Below, piece by piece: positions 27,696 through 37,902 of a stretch of DNA of 64,000 bases. The translations under genes were made by a program, and so were the position numbers. The notes beneath the pieces were generated by a model. That model had not been told where the DNA came from. It did not search any database and worked only from the letters and a program-made list of their open reading frames with translations. The DNA comes from Chloroflexi bacterium TSY (GTDB taxonomy: Bacteria > Chloroflexota > Anaerolineae > Caldilineales > Caldilineaceae). The stretch is from positions 1 through 64,000 of the forward strand of contig JAHBNG010000042.1 in NCBI GenBank assembly GCA_019217005.1. The letters are read 5' to 3'. Numbering within the stretch: position 1 is the stretch's first letter; each line of letters opens with the position of its first letter.

Positions 27696-27941
27696 CTATA
27701 CGCTCATCATTGAGTTTTCGGCTCGCCAAGGAGCTTCACTCAGATACCGTGATACATTCGTCTTATCTGCACTATCTAGAATGCAACGGGCAATATTTGC
27801 CATGCTTTTGTTGTCCAAGACCATCAGACCCGTCAGATAGTTTTCAAAGTGGCGAAACTGTTTACGATTGGCAAATACTGAACGAAAGGTTTCGCTATGC
27901 TCCTTGACCAGTGGCGCTACATTTACTATCGGCAATTGCAT
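27696..27941 (-). pseudogene. IS701-like transposase, N-terminal fragment
   Basis: 81 codons starting at the ATG 27941 preceded by AAAAGGAG. The sequence RKQFRHFENYLTGLMVLDNKSMANIARC is the standard IS701 N-terminus. A frameshift near 27700 separates it from the catalytic part. Confidence 0.75.
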
Positions 27942-28063
27942 CTTGATGGCTCCTTTTCTGCACTTTTTTCTTGATGCAATCTATTGAGATGACTTTTGTC
28001 TCTTTTGTCAAAATTGGAAAACCTTCATTTCACAACTATCGAGTAACTATCTTATACTACAAA

Positions 28064-29558
28064 CTTTACTTTCTGGTAAAAGAAAAGAGATGAGGTGAGA
28101 AATGTGACAAAAAGCGGTTAGCAGTTCATCCTAAAGGTAGAGAACCCAAAAAGGAGGAAGGAATGCTAACCGCGCCAGAAATAACTATAGCAGTACTGAT
28201 GAATGTATTGCAAGTAACGCCGATGGGAACAAACGTAAATGTAATGCGTCTGATGTGGGCAATGCTGAATGGGTCGTTTCTGAAAAGTCGAGGAGCAATC
28301 CATAGCGCATTGAAAGAAAGCGGGTTTGAAGATGAGGAGCTCCGGCGAAGCTTTCGATATGGATCATGGGATATCACAAGTCTGCTGGGGTCGTGGCAAG
28401 AAGAAGTGGAGTGGAAAGGGGAATGGGAGGCAAAAAAGTTAGAAGGGTACCGAGTGAAAAGCATAGATATCACAGGGTTCTGGCGACCGAAGCTGCAAGG
28501 GAAAGTGAACCGACTCTATAACTCAACGGCTCGTCGGGCATTGCCCGCGCTCATCTTTGGAGTGATGATAAGCTCGGGGGAGATAGGCGGGAAGCGAGTG
28601 CCACTGCTCAAGGCAATCATGAGATGCACGGTTGGAACAAAGGAAAGTGAGTTTCGGAAAAAGCTGCTGAAAGAGACGAAGAAATCACTGGAGTCAGACG
28701 AAGTGGCGGTGGTCGATGCCGGGTTTACAATCAGAGAAATGCTAGAAAGCGGCATAGACCGATTTGTCCTGCGGGAAGCGATTAACTGCACAGTGCGCCG
28801 CAATGAGTTCCCCAAACGCAAAGAAAAGGCAGACCACCTGAATATGGTGATATTGTGCGACCGCTCTCTCGCAGCTATAAGGGAAAGCGACTCGAGGCTA
28901 CAACTCCGGACTCGTCTGGTCGCTTTCTCTATAGTGGTCGCCTGATTTGCTATCAAGCATGGCACAATCTCGTCCCCAGAACAACCAAGGTGGATACAGC
29001 CAACCGTACCTACTCGATTTACGTCATTCAGGATCCGGCCTACAACACACCTTTGGTTTTGGCGACCGTTATGACTTTGCAGCCTGAAACCATTTATCTT
29101 GTCTACCTGGAACGCTGGCCTGTTGAACCTCCCCCCTTGGCTTCCAAGCAGATGATTGGCTTACATCGTCAATTTGTTCATGCCGATGAGGCTTGTTTCC
29201 GCTTACCTGAACTGGGGCTGCTGGCTGGCAATCTTCTTTCCCATTTAGCCGCTTCTCTTCCTCCCATACCGACTGGCTACTGGGCTCGAGAGCCTCAAGC
29301 CACTCCCGGCAGGCTGCGCCGTGTTCTCTCGAGTGCTCTTTTTCCAACTCCTGACCAACTCGACCCTGACTTTCGGAAAAAGGCCTCGGTTTCACACCAT
29401 TTCCCTAAAGGCGTTCTCGCTCATCGCCGCCTCAATGCCGCTGCTTAAACTAGCCGAGCACTATTTTTACATTTTATCCCGTTATTTTCAGGGTGGATTC
29501 TTTTTTCCGCCCCTTTCGGTTTGCCCTTTGTCACTCAAGCCTTTACCAGAAAGTAAAG
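28064..29558 (+). mobile_element. IS-A: IS4-superfamily element, copy 1
   Basis: 1,495 bp. Terminal inverted repeats CTTTACTTTCTGGTAAA / TTTACCAGAAAGTAAAG. The 6-bp target duplication TACAAA is intact at 28058-28063 and 29559-29564. The transposase carries the Y-(2)-R-(3)-E-(6)-K signature; the 5-6-bp duplications suggest an IS4-related family such as IS1634, but the assignment is uncertain. Three more copies occur in the window. Confidence 0.9.
28163..29448 (+). pseudogene. Transposase of IS-A (frameshifted)
   Basis: Same protein as the intact copy at 38002 but split: one A is missing in the A-run near 28826 (AAAAGG instead of AAAAAGG), and an A replaces T at 28860. The upstream part retains the first two Asp positions (IDITGF, VVDAGF), the downstream part the YLERWPVEPPPLASK motif. 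Confidence 0.85.
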
Positions 29559-29564
29559 TACAAA

Positions 29565-29878
29565 GATGAGTTGCCAAAATGATAAAGACCCCAGTATAAT
29601 CAACAAATCATATCCAAAGGAAGGCGATTCCAAGAAATTGATTATCCACCAATGGACAGGATTTTCAGGATTACACTGCGGTTGGATGAAAACCGGAGTA
29701 TAATCGAGATTGGAGACAAGAGATCAGAGATTTCAACGTTGACGGCCAATTTCCAATCTCGAGTCTCAAAATACCCGTTTTCATATTGATTTCTGTATAG
29801 AAAAGTAAAAACCTTGTCCATCTGCGGATCACTGAAAAAAATTGGATTGACCTGAGAATCCCCAGGAGGAACCAAAAA
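29565..29878. promoter_or_regulatory. Leader region of the ABC transporter operon
   Basis: About 310 bp between IS-A and the binding-protein gene. It has an inverted pair GAGATTGGA/TCCAATCTC (about 29707 and 29753) and a strong ribosome-binding site CAGGAGG just before the ATG at 29879. The promoter was not identified with confidence. Confidence 0.4.
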
Positions 29879-31198
29879 ATGAAACTGCCTACTCCGAAAT
29901 GGTTTGTGATTTTTGCCATCACCGCGCTTATATTGACTGCCTGCCCTGCTGCCCCAGGCGACGTACCTGCCTCATCATCGGGTGGCGATGCTACTGACGA
30001 AACTGTCTCGTTAGAGCTTTGGACCTTTGTCAACACCCACGCGCGTTGGTTTCAAGAACAAGCAGAGCGCTACAAAGAAGAAGTCAACCCAAATTTTGAG
30101 TTAGAAGTCGTCGAGATTGCTTACGGTGATATGCACGATCGTCTATTGATATCGCTCCAGTCCGGCGGTGCAGGCGCACCCGATCTGTCAGACATTGAGC
30201 AGGGGCGTTTTGGTGGCTTCTTACGGGGTGGTGGCGACCCTGGATTGGTGCCGCTCAATGATCTATTGGCTGAGGGTGGATACAACGACCAGCTTGTGAG
30301 TGCGAGACAGGCTCTCTATAGTTATGAAGGTGTTACATATGGAGTTGAACATGCGCTGACGCCAGTTGTACTCTACTATCGGGCCGATGTGTGGGAAGGG
30401 GCTGGTTTTGATCCGCAGACCTTTGCGACTTGGGATGACTTTGCCGAAGCGGCTGCAGCGCTTGTTGCCGATAATCCCGACGTAGTGCCGCTGCCTGTGC
30501 ACGGTTCGCTCCATGAGTTGCTGTTGCGTCAGCGGGGTGCCGATTATTTCAACGCCGATGGCGAAGTGACCATCGATTCGGCGATTTCGATTGAGACAAT
30601 GGATTGGATTATGGCCCAGGTCGACGCCGGAATCGCGGCGCAGATGCCGAGTGGTGATGCGGCTTGGGCTGCCTTTAAGGATGGCAGTCTGATTTCGATG
30701 GTTGGCGCAGATTGGTATGCTGGATTCTTCAAGGATAATGCACCAGAGTTAGAGGGGCTGTGGAAAGCTGCTCCACTTCCGGCCTGGGAAGAAGGCGGCA
30801 TTCGCACCAGTGTTTGGGGCGGAACAGGGTTGACGGTGGTCAAGACCAGTCCCAATGTGGAAGCAGCTCTTGACTTCCTAGAGTTTGCCATGCTGTCGGT
30901 GGAAGGAAATGTGCGTCGTTTTGAGATGACCAATCTCTTCCCACCCTTTATTCCGGCCATGGACAATGAGCGGCTTCATGCTGAGGACGCATATTTCTCC
31001 GGTCAGGATTTAGGCGCGGTCTTTGCTGATGTGGGGCCAGAGGCGCCGGCCCAATTCCAAAGTCCCTTCCGTTCGCAGCTCAATGATCTGCGCGGGACGG
31101 CCTTCCAAGATCTAATCGATGGCAACCGCACACCGGAGGAGGTCTTCACCGAGATTGCAGAAGCGGTTCGGGACGAAATGGCGCTAGAGAGCGAATAG
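29879..31198 (+). CDS. Carbohydrate ABC transporter substrate-binding lipoprotein (unit 1)
   Basis: 439 residues. Lipoprotein signal peptide with lipobox LTAC (Cys near residue 22) and a short Pro/Ala/Ser/Asp linker, then a family-1 extracellular solute-binding fold ([63 protein letters not shown]). It captures an oligosaccharide or sugar outside the membrane for the two permeases that follow; the specificity is unknown. Ribosome-binding site CAGGAGG. The next gene starts 2 bp after its stop. Confidence 0.93.
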   Translation: MKLPTPKWFVIFAITALILTACPAAPGDVPASSSGGDATDETVSLELWTFVNTHARWFQEQAERYKEEVNPNFELEVVEIAYGDMHDRLLISLQSGGAGAPDLSDIEQGRFGGFLRGGGDPGLVPLNDLLAEGGYNDQLVSARQALYSYEGVTYGVEHALTPVVLYYRADVWEGAGFDPQTFATWDDFAEAAAALVADNPDVVPLPVHGSLHELLLRQRGADYFNADGEVTIDSAISIETMDWIMAQVDAGIAAQMPSGDAAWAAFKDGSLISMVGADWYAGFFKDNAPELEGLWKAAPLPAWEEGGIRTSVWGGTGLTVVKTSPNVEAALDFLEFAMLSVEGNVRRFEMTNLFPPFIPAMDNERLHAEDAYFSGQDLGAVFADVGPEAPAQFQSPFRSQLNDLRGTAFQDLIDGNRTPEEVFTEIAEAVRDEMALESE

Positions 31199-31200
31199 GA

Positions 31201-32091
31201 ATGCATAGTCGCGGCCGTAAACTTGCGCCATACTTATTTATCAGCCCCTTCTTTATCGGCTATGCCATCTTTTTCCTGATGCCGATTGTGCAATCGTTGC
31301 GATTGAGTTTTTATCGACAACGGGGAATCGGTGCCGTGCCGCGTTTTGAGGGGCTTGATAACTATATTCGACTTTTCACCAAAGATGAGCTTTTCTTCAA
31401 GTCGCTTATCAATACCACCTATTACGCGCTGGGCAGCGTCTTTGTTATTGTTCCGCTCGCCTTGTTGTTGGGGCTGATTTTGCATCGGTCCCAGCTGCAA
31501 TTTCGCGAATTCTTCCGTCTCTTCTTTTTTACGCCCAACATCACAGCCGGGGTGGTTGTGGGCATTATCTTTGGGCTGGTCTTTGAAGAAGAGTATGGGC
31601 TGTTCAATAACTTCCTGTTGGTGCCCTTGGGGATCGAACCAATTCGCTGGTTGCGCGATGCCGTCTGGGTGATGCCCGCGATCATTATTTTGGGAACATG
31701 GCGCTACACTGGCATTAATGCACTCTACTTTATGGTGGGTTTACAGAATATTCCGCCTGAGCTAACAGAGGCGGCACGGGTTGATGGCGCAACGCGTTGG
31801 CAAGTCTTTCGTCACATCACGCTCCCGATGCTCAGACCAGTTTTGGCCTTTGTTCTAACCTTTGCTATCATCGGTTCCTACAACCTGTTTGCCGAACCGG
31901 TTACGCTGCTGCGCAGCATGTCGGGAGGCCCCAATAATTCGGGCATGACGATGACAATGTATCTGTACACGCGCGGATTTCGCGAACTGAAGATGGGCTA
32001 TGCTTCGGCGATTGGGTACTCACTCGCCATTATTATCGTGATCCTGACCGTGATCCAGCTCTATTTTGTGCGGGCCTTTCGGGAGGATTGA
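31201..32091 (+). CDS. Sugar ABC transporter permease 1 (MalF/UgpA type, unit 1)
   Basis: 296 residues with about six transmembrane helices. The EAA loop that docks the ATPase is [25 protein letters not shown]. The ATG follows the lipoprotein stop by 2 bp (TAGGAATG), so translation is coupled. No ATPase gene is encoded in the unit; a shared MsmK/UgpC-like ATPase elsewhere is likely, as is usual for this class. Confidence 0.93.
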   Translation: MHSRGRKLAPYLFISPFFIGYAIFFLMPIVQSLRLSFYRQRGIGAVPRFEGLDNYIRLFTKDELFFKSLINTTYYALGSVFVIVPLALLLGLILHRSQLQFREFFRLFFFTPNITAGVVVGIIFGLVFEEEYGLFNNFLLVPLGIEPIRWLRDAVWVMPAIIILGTWRYTGINALYFMVGLQNIPPELTEAARVDGATRWQVFRHITLPMLRPVLAFVLTFAIIGSYNLFAEPVTLLRSMSGGPNNSGMTMTMYLYTRGFRELKMGYASAIGYSLAIIIVILTVIQLYFVRAFRED

Positions 32092-32092
32092 C

Positions 32093-32977
32093 GTGTCAGC
32101 TTCCACAACCTCTTTGACAGGGACGCAAGGTCGAAAATCTAGCCTCATCATGCGCAGGGTCGTTGAAAACGGCTTGCTTTATCTATTGCTCTTTGGCTTT
32201 GCCATCTTGGTGGGCATTCCCTTTCTCTACATGATCACAGGAGCGTTCAAAACCAATGGTGAGATTTTCAACTATCCAGTCACGATCTGGGTGCAGAACC
32301 CGACGCTCAACAATTATCAACGCCTCCTCAGCGGTGAGGAAGTCCCCTATCTCAGACAGATGGGCAACAGCGCCATTATCGCTGTGTTTCAAACGTTGCT
32401 AACGTTGCTCATTGCCTCAATGGTTGGATGGGGCTTTGCCAAATATGAGTTCCGGGGTCGACATTTCTTAACGATTTTTCTCTTGGCAACCTTCACCATT
32501 CCGTTTCAAGTCACGCTTGTGCCGCTCTTCCAGTTGATGGTCAATATCAATTTACTGGATAGCTTTTTGGGCGTGATCTTGCCTAGCTCCCTCAGCGCTT
32601 TTGGCGCCTTTTTCATGCGACAGGCAATGGTCTCGATTCCTGGTGAGCTGCTTGATGCCGGTCGTATTGATGGCGCATCCGAGTGGGGGCTATTTTGGCG
32701 CGTTGGATTGCCTCTTTCCCAAGGCGCACTTTCTGTGCTGGCTGTGTTGGTTTTTCTTGGCGCCTGGAATGATTATCTTTGGCCCTTAATTGTCTTGCGC
32801 AGTCCCGAAAATTTTACTTATCCACTTGGATTGGCAACGCTAAATGGACTCTACAAAGTGGAGTATGGCATGATTCTCGGCGGCTCCTTCATCGCGACAC
32901 TCCCTGTGATCCTCATCTTTGTGGCAGGGCGCAAGCAGTTGCTGGACAACCTGACCATTGGTGCAGTCAAAGGGTAA
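32093..32977 (+). CDS. Sugar ABC transporter permease 2 (MalG/UgpE type, unit 1)
   Basis: 294 residues from a GTG start at 32093, which has GGGAGG 6 bp upstream and lies 1 bp after the previous stop; an earlier in-frame start at 32066 would overlap permease 1. Six membrane helices; EAA loop [26 protein letters not shown]. It forms the heterodimeric channel with permease 1. Confidence 0.92.
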   Translation: MSASTTSLTGTQGRKSSLIMRRVVENGLLYLLLFGFAILVGIPFLYMITGAFKTNGEIFNYPVTIWVQNPTLNNYQRLLSGEEVPYLRQMGNSAIIAVFQTLLTLLIASMVGWGFAKYEFRGRHFLTIFLLATFTIPFQVTLVPLFQLMVNINLLDSFLGVILPSSLSAFGAFFMRQAMVSIPGELLDAGRIDGASEWGLFWRVGLPLSQGALSVLAVLVFLGAWNDYLWPLIVLRSPENFTYPLGLATLNGLYKVEYGMILGGSFIATLPVILIFVAGRKQLLDNLTIGAVKG

Positions 32978-33006
32978 GGCTCATTTGATGTTCGCCATTT
33001 TGATTT

Positions 33007-33084
33007 GCTCATCAGACGAAATTGTGCAAACCTGAGATTCGATCTCTACTGGAAACGGGGTGTTGCACAATTTTCTTAGATGAG
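33007..33084. terminator. Hairpin between convergent genes (unit 1)
   Basis: AAATTGTGCAA (33019-33029) pairs with TTGCACAATTT (33063-33073), extended by GCTCATC/GATGAGC. It lies between the permease stop and the converging small membrane-protein gene, with a TTTTC tract on the plus side. Confidence 0.55.
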
Positions 33085-33249
33085 CTTTTCATTTTCTTTC
33101 AATTCTTTGGACAACCGGAATTCCTCATGTTTGCGTTGCCATCGACGCTGCGCTGACACCCAAAGCAAGGTGATCACCACGCCAACAACCCACCCCAAAA
33201 GAATTCGAATCTCAAACATCATGTCCGGTGCCAGTAGATCGTTATTCAT
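33076..33249 (-). CDS. Small membrane protein, 57 residues (unit 1)
   Basis: An ATG at 33249 is preceded by GGAGAG at 4-bp distance. The product has a short polar N-terminus, one transmembrane helix (IRILLGWVVGVVITLLWV) and a charged, cytoplasmic C-tail rich in Arg, Lys and Glu (SAQRRWQRKHEEFRLSKEL). The helix-plus-charged-tail layout and good ribosome-binding site support it as real. No family recognised. Confidence 0.65.
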   Translation of the reverse strand: MNNDLLAPDMMFEIRILLGWVVGVVITLLWVSAQRRWQRKHEEFRLSKELKENEKLI

Positions 33250-33270
33250 CTGACTCTCCTATTTGGGCGT

Positions 33271-33341
33271 ATGCCACAAGATGTGTAAATGGACACCGCT
33301 CAGTAGAAAATCGGTTGCATTTACACACTTTGGGACACACT
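33271..33341. repeat. Palindromic intergenic repeat (unit 1)
   Basis: ATGTGTAAATGGACACC...GCATTTACACACTTTGGGACAC: member of the palindromic family, located between the small membrane protein and the NTF2-like gene. Confidence 0.65.
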
Positions 33342-33429
33342 TCCCCTATTTTTTGCAGTAATTATTTGCCTACATATCTATTCTCCCATATCTGGTCCCC
33401 ATATATATGGGGTGTTATTATTTTGATCT

Positions 33430-33837
33430 CTACTCAGGGTTTTTGAGATCGCGAATGAACAGACCCGTTATCTTCCACTCACGATCATACTGTCCAAGAA
33501 ACCAAGTTACGATTTCATCTTCCCAAGTACGAAAGCGGTTGCGTCCCGTATCCTTCGTCACAACGACAGCAGCCTTGCCGCGAATATCGACGTGTAAAAC
33601 TTCAAATTGATTTTTATAAGGACCCGCTTCTTGTATAAATAACGCTGGCCACGCTTCTAACTCGTTTCCAGCAAGAAATAGGTGTGCCTGCCAATCTGTT
33701 GGCTCGCCAGAATAATTTCCGTTGACCATGATAAATTGTTGTGCTAGAGTGGAGAGCAACATTTGAGGGGAATTTATGATGAAGCCATTGTGATACGCGG
33801 CAATGATTGTTTTGGGATCATCATTTTGAGTTGTCAT
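33430..33837 (-). CDS. NTF2-like (SnoaL/DUF4440-type) protein (unit 1)
   Basis: 135 residues. The pattern (DPKTIIAAYHNGFIINSPQMLLSTLAQQFIMVNGNYSG ... TWEDEIVTWFLGQYDREWKITGLFIRD) fits the cone-shaped alpha+beta NTF2 fold, in which an N-terminal helix pair precedes a curved sheet ending WKI. Such proteins are enzymes or ligand-binding subunits of many kinds; no catalytic residues can be assigned here. It diverges from the GNAT gene next to it, with the two starts 46 bp apart. Confidence 0.7.
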   Translation of the reverse strand: MTTQNDDPKTIIAAYHNGFIINSPQMLLSTLAQQFIMVNGNYSGEPTDWQAHLFLAGNELEAWPALFIQEAGPYKNQFEVLHVDIRGKAAVVVTKDTGRNRFRTWEDEIVTWFLGQYDREWKITGLFIRDLKNPE

Positions 33838-33883
33838 AGATCTGTTTCTCTATCGATATCAACTACTACTGGAGCAAAGATAA

Positions 33884-34269
33884 ATGTCTACATTCATTCA
33901 GAGCGAACGACCCGATTCGGAGGACGCCCTTCTACTGATTCAAGAATTAGAGGCAGTTCTCGCACCGCAGTATCCTGTAGAAAGCAGACACGGTTATAGC
34001 GTTGGTAAGCTGATTGATCAGAAAGTTGAATTTTTTGTCCTTCGCCACAATGGTGAACGAGCGGGCTGTGCCGGTGTACAATTCTATGATGGGGGAGACA
34101 AGTTGAGGTATGGCGAAGTCAAACGAATGTATGTACGTACAGGGTTTCGTGGTCTCGGCTTCGCCAGATTGCTGCTGAAACATCTCGAAGAAACCGCCGC
34201 CGCTCGTGCCGTTCAGATATTGCGACTCGAGACAGGAATTTATCAGTTAGAAGCAATTAGGCTCTATGA
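33884..34269 (+). pseudogene. GNAT acetyltransferase, 5' part, interrupted by an IS (unit 1)
   Basis: Begins MSTFIQSERPDSEDALLL and carries GEVKRMYVRTGFRGLGFARLLLKHLEE, the GNAT acetyl-CoA loop. At RLYD the frame runs into the IS1380-like element and stops at 34318. Removing the element and one TATGA repeat restores [27 protein letters not shown] in frame, with the stop at 36169-36171. The original enzyme had about 163 residues. Confidence 0.85.
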
Positions 34270-34327
34270 CCTTATTTTTGCGCAACGAGAGCGTGATTCT
34301 ATTCGTTCATGCAACTAGAGGGGGTTT

Positions 34328-35757
34328 CTAATCGGCCTCTAGATAGGATTTCAAGCAAATCAGAAGGTCACGAGAATAAGGATGTGAACTTAGCAGGTCA
34401 ATCCGTGAAAGTGAGCCGTTCTGAAAAGAGAGAAAACCAGGTATTTGTAATAGATCTCGAACAATTCGTTTCTGCCGGAAAGGTTCAAATCTAGTATCCA
34501 CGAGAGCTTGCTGATGGAAATGGCCTATCAAATTATGCGCCAAATCAGCCAAAAGGATAAGAGATTTTTGAGCTAGAAATAGGGTCTTGCGACGAGAAGC
34601 TAAGTGTAACCCCATTTTATCATTACGGAATTGTTCGATTTCAGCCGCACCTCGATTGTCATAATATGAAATGAAGTGACGCTTGGATGGCAATTTGATG
34701 GTCGAAATGTAGTAACTGACACAAATTTGGGGGTGGTTCAAAATTAGGTTTACACTTTTGATATATAGACAAAAATCTATATGAGACCGTTTTCTCTCTG
34801 AGAACCGGCGAAATCAGAGAATATAAACGTTCTTTCTGTTTCTAAAAGTGTAAACCTATCTATCCAGCTAAAATGAACCACCCCCAAATTTGCTCGTTTT
34901 TCACTCTTTTTTTGAGAAAAATGCGTACAGGGCGATTAAACTTGATAGGTGATGGAATTTCAGCCAGAAAGACGTCACCGCAAGGATCCCATCGAGTCAC
35001 CTGTTGCGCCCACAGATGGGCACGACGGTTGGAGTTGCCCTTCATCATAAATTGATAGTTGCGGTTGAGCAGCCACCGAATATTTTCTTCACTACCTGCA
35101 CCGCCATCGGTGCGCCAGACGACTCGCTCGCGTTTTTTCTCGTCTAACTCTAATGAACTTTCCGTGGCAAGCACGGCTGGCTGAAACGATGGAGCTGTAT
35201 GCTGACTCCCTGGATAGAGGTCTGACCAAACCGTTTCATGGTATTTAACCGAACTTACACGGACCAATTGGCGTCCCGTTGCGTTTTTTTGCCGCTAAAA
35301 TAGCCTTTTTGACTTTTCTGTGCCTTTTTGCCGCATGGTAATCCGGATAGGTCAAAGTCTAACCACAAGAACCCTCGCCAATCGTGGTTGTGTATTTGGC
35401 TTAGAGGCTTGCAGATTTCGCTGACCGCACTCTACCGATATTCATTAGAGTTAGGGCGTCTAATGTACGAGACATATTTGATTGCTCACTAAGCTGCTCC
35501 ATCCCATAAATTTTCGCAAGGAGTCTTTCTGGTCTGACCTTTGTATTGAACTCAGTCAGCGTTGCGCAACCACATAATATGCTAACCAGCACCTGTTCCA
35601 ACTTACTTGCTGGTGTATATTCATACGTTTTGACCGGTATTTCGATCTTCTTCAACGCAGTTAGCACTTTCTCTTGATGGTAGTGTGCCAGCAACGCAGC
35701 TAATGGTGCATACTGAGTATTGCTGATCTCGTTCGTTAGTCCGAATTCTATTGCCAT
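34328..35757 (-). pseudogene. IS1380-like transposase, broken (unit 1)
   Basis: The ATG at 35757 has GGAGG 8 bp upstream. The N-terminal block EQVLVSILCGCATLTEFNTKVRPERLLAKI..MSRTLDALTLMN is followed, after frame breaks near 35400 and 35285, by GRQLVRVSSVKYHETVWSDLYPG, the catalytic VVWRTDGGAGSEENIRWLLNRNYQFMMKG, then, beyond a MITE, SYYDNRGAAEIEQFRNDKMGLHL with the last Glu and DLAHNLIGHF. The order and motifs match IS1380-type DDE transposases. Frameshifts plus the MITE make it inactive. Confidence 0.8.
34730..34884. mobile_element. 155-bp MITE inside the IS1380-like transposase (unit 1)
   Basis: Terminal repeats GGGGTGGTTCA / TGAACCACCCC with an inner perfect pair AGGTTTACACTTTT / AAAAGTGTAAACCT. 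The 8-bp target duplication CAAATTTG is at 34722-34729 and 34885-34892. Essentially identical to the copy at 58900. Confidence 0.92.
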
Positions 35758-35846
35758 GAATGCCTCCTTGGATCGGGTATCTCTAATGAATTTCTTTGAG
35801 GCTATCCTTTTTTCGGCATTTTGACGAATTTGATCGAATAGAATCA

Positions 35847-36002
35847 GGGGTGGTTCAGAATTAGGTTTACACTTTTGATACATAGATAAAAATCTATATT
35901 GAGGTCATTTTCTGCCTGAGCATGGCTCAAAGTAGAAAATATAAACATCTTTTCTCTTTGCAAAAATGTAAACCTAATTGTCCGCCTAAAATGAACCACC
36001 CC
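35847..36002. mobile_element. 156-bp MITE, diverged copy (unit 1)
   Basis: Same termini (GGGGTGGTTCA) and inner repeats, but the centre differs at many positions from the copy at 34730. The 8-bp duplication TAGAATCA is at 35839-35846 and 36003-36010. It sits just upstream of the IS1380-like transposase start. Confidence 0.9.
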
Positions 36003-36063
36003 TAGAATCAGGCTCTTATTGCGTCAACGAATAGAATTCCCTTCCCGTTGCGCAAAAATAAGG

Positions 36064-36171
36064 TATGAGAAGAATGGATTCTATCGAATTGGTCCATTTG
36101 GTGAGTACCGAGACGACCCGCTGAGTCTTTACTTCGAGAAACGAATCGATACCGAGATTGTCTCAAGTTAA
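36064..36171 (+). pseudogene. GNAT acetyltransferase, 3' part (unit 1)
   Basis: After the [32 protein letters not shown] completes the GNAT fold and ends at TAA 36169-36171. It has no start of its own. Confidence 0.8.
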
Positions 36172-36181
36172 AGAAGCCTCT

Positions 36182-37024
36182 CTATAAACGATGCCACAAG
36201 ATACCAAGATCGCTCATCACGCGGTGGACCATTTTCAAAATCGCATATGGCATCGTAAACGCCGAGTGGAACATTAAATAAGCCTGGGCAGTGTTGGCTT
36301 TAGATCTGACTTGCACAAGATGATAGTGCTCATCATCACAGACAAATTTATCGCCTTCGCCTCCAAAGGGAATTCCCGGCTGCTGACTCAGTCTGGCGTG
36401 GACGGATTTCGCGGTTGCCTTATCCCAATCGGGAGTGGTTATGACCACATTCCCCACCGACCATTGCATCCGTACGTGCTCTCGAGCTTGAACCGTTTTG
36501 CTGTCGGTTGCAATGCCGTTCATTGCAGCGACAAATTCATCTCGCGATGAGGCCTGGATGAAGCTATCGAGCATTGAATTCATGACCACGGCTGACCGTG
36601 CCCACAAAAATTGGCGGACGCCACTTTTGACGAGTGAGTAGAGTTTGTCCTCGGTTGCTTCTTGCTTGGTAAAGTAACCATTGATGTCGTATCGGTCAAT
36701 AACGCTTCGTTCGGGAGCCAAGCCAGGTTGGCCGGTTCGGATAAAGAGCTGGGTGAGTTTGTTGTCCATCTCTTCGCGGATGTACTGACACAGTTCCAAG
36801 CCAGCGCTATCGCTCTCCATTACCACATCGATGAACCCTACCGCCACCCTCCATATCATCTCTGGCTGGCTGTGCAAGAGTTCCAACGCTTGGGATTTAC
36901 TCTCTGCCATGCGGAGTTTTAGGGGGAGACCATACACTTCAAAATCTTGCATCGCTAACTTAGAGATGTGTAACACATCAGGTTCGTCGTCGACTAAAAG
37001 TAGTTCCCATTCGTTAAAAAACAT
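36182..37024 (-). CDS. Receiver-domain response-regulator-like protein (unit 1)
   Basis: 280 residues. Residues ~1-130 form a CheY-like receiver: acidic pair LLVDDEPDVL, phospho-acceptor Asp in VGFIDVVME, Thr in FIRTGQPG and Lys in GYFTKQEA. The remaining ~150 residues are not a DNA-binding domain I recognise (no helix-turn-helix); a central helix (VRQFLWARSAVVMNSMLDSFI) leads to an alpha+beta region. The receiver resembles those that precede a DUF3369 module in signalling proteins. No sensor kinase lies nearby. It converges on the GNAT remnant. Confidence 0.8.
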   Translation of the reverse strand: MFFNEWELLLVDDEPDVLHISKLAMQDFEVYGLPLKLRMAESKSQALELLHSQPEMIWRVAVGFIDVVMESDSAGLELCQYIREEMDNKLTQLFIRTGQPGLAPERSVIDRYDINGYFTKQEATEDKLYSLVKSGVRQFLWARSAVVMNSMLDSFIQASSRDEFVAAMNGIATDSKTVQAREHVRMQWSVGNVVITTPDWDKATAKSVHARLSQQPGIPFGGEGDKFVCDDEHYHLVQVRSKANTAQAYLMFHSAFTMPYAILKMVHRVMSDLGILWHRL

Positions 37025-37790
37025 AATTGCACTTCTGATTGGAAATCAATTGTTGGTCCTTATAGACAAACCAAAGAGACATTGGACAAATGAAGAGGGA
37101 GCACGCCCCGTGCAACCGGACCGGCACGAGGCGTGCCTACTGCTCCATTGTCCGACGTTTAATTGTTTTGTCTATTAGATTCGGAATGATGTCTGGGGTT
37201 GTTATACCACATTCGGCTCATAAATGAGAATTATTCCGAGCGCGTCAATTAGCCTGCAGCCACGACCCAATCCCTGTATAGAATTTATGTGGCACAATCG
37301 AGATTTTGAAAAACACGATCCTTTTTGTATTGTCATGACTCTAAAGATTAGGGACTGTTGACACTTGTTTGTTCGCACAGGCGTTTCTTTTATAATGGTT
37401 ACAGCATCATAGTCTCATTCGAGAGGCATTGCTAATAATCATATCATATGGCCCCGAGTACACAGATTAAATGTCAACAGAACCTAAGAAACAAAATTCG
37501 CTCATCTCTTAAATGTATGCAAATTACCAATTGCTGGTCAAGGAGTGTGTCCATTGCGCATATTTGTGGTAGATGAGCAAACAAAATTATACTTTGCTCT
37601 GTATGAAAACCGTAGTTTGGTCTCTCTGCTAGAGCTTTCGAAAACTACGGTTTTCATCACAACCGCAGTATAGAATATGTACTTTAGGGTGCGTAGAACC
37701 ATCCCTCAAAGCGTACACAAAACAACCGGATTTCCCAAAGAATGTTGTATTAGGTATCATTTTGGCGGATGGTCAAACAGGAGAAACATT
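37025..37790. other. Intergenic region with palindromes (unit 1)
   Basis: About 765 bp with no supported gene. It holds an imperfect long palindrome around 37075-37160 (core GGAGCACGCC...GGCGTGCC and CGTGC/GCACG), a CTGTTGACA/TGTCAACAG pair around 37355-37480, and a 15-bp perfect inverted repeat at 37604-37618 and 37642-37656. The repeat set recurs in unit 2. Confidence 0.6.
37369..37396 (+). promoter_or_regulatory. Candidate sigma-70-type promoter (unit 1)
   Basis: TTGTTC at 37369-37374 and TATAAT at 37391-37396 are separated by 16 bp, upstream of the small monooxygenase-like gene by about 400 bp. Confidence 0.35.
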
Positions 37791-37902
37791 ATGAATGCTG
37801 TCAGGGTTCAATACACGGTGAAAGAGGCGTACGTTGAAACCAATAAGGCCAATATCCAACGGGTCATGGCTGATCTCAAAGAGATTAACAATCCAGATAT
37901 TA
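37791..37902 (+). pseudogene. Monooxygenase-like small gene, 5' fragment cut by IS-B
   Basis: ATG at 37791 with AGGAG upstream; codes MNAVRVQYTVKEAYVETNKA..NPDI then enters IS-B. Its missing 3' half is present only once, at 49242-49438. This shows that unit 1 was copied together with the left half of a gene interrupted by IS-C. Confidence 0.85.

Larger units (their letters stand above)
26504..28043 (-). mobile_element. IS701-like insertion sequence
   Basis: Ends are CTCGATAGTTGT (26504) and its complement ACAACTATCGAG (to 28043). The heptamer TAACTAT flanks both sides (26497-26503 and 28044-28050), a probable target duplication. The transposase gene is on the minus strand and contains one frameshift. 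The element directly precedes IS-A. Confidence 0.8.
34270..36063 (-). mobile_element. IS1380-like element carrying two MITEs (unit 1)
   Basis: Terminal inverted repeats CCTTATTTTTGCGCAACG (34270-34287) and its complement ending at 36063. TATGA is duplicated at 34265-34269 and 36064-36068. The element disrupts the GNAT gene. Without the two MITEs it would be about 1.48 kb. Confidence 0.88.
29559..37902. repeat. Cargo unit 1 of a tandem duplication (~8.34 kb)
   Basis: Repeated almost exactly at 39399-47745 (8,344 versus 8,347 bp). The six differences I found are all length changes in homopolymer runs (near 34031, 34566, 34902, 35216, 35284 and 36912). Flanked by IS-A and IS-B. Confidence 0.95.
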
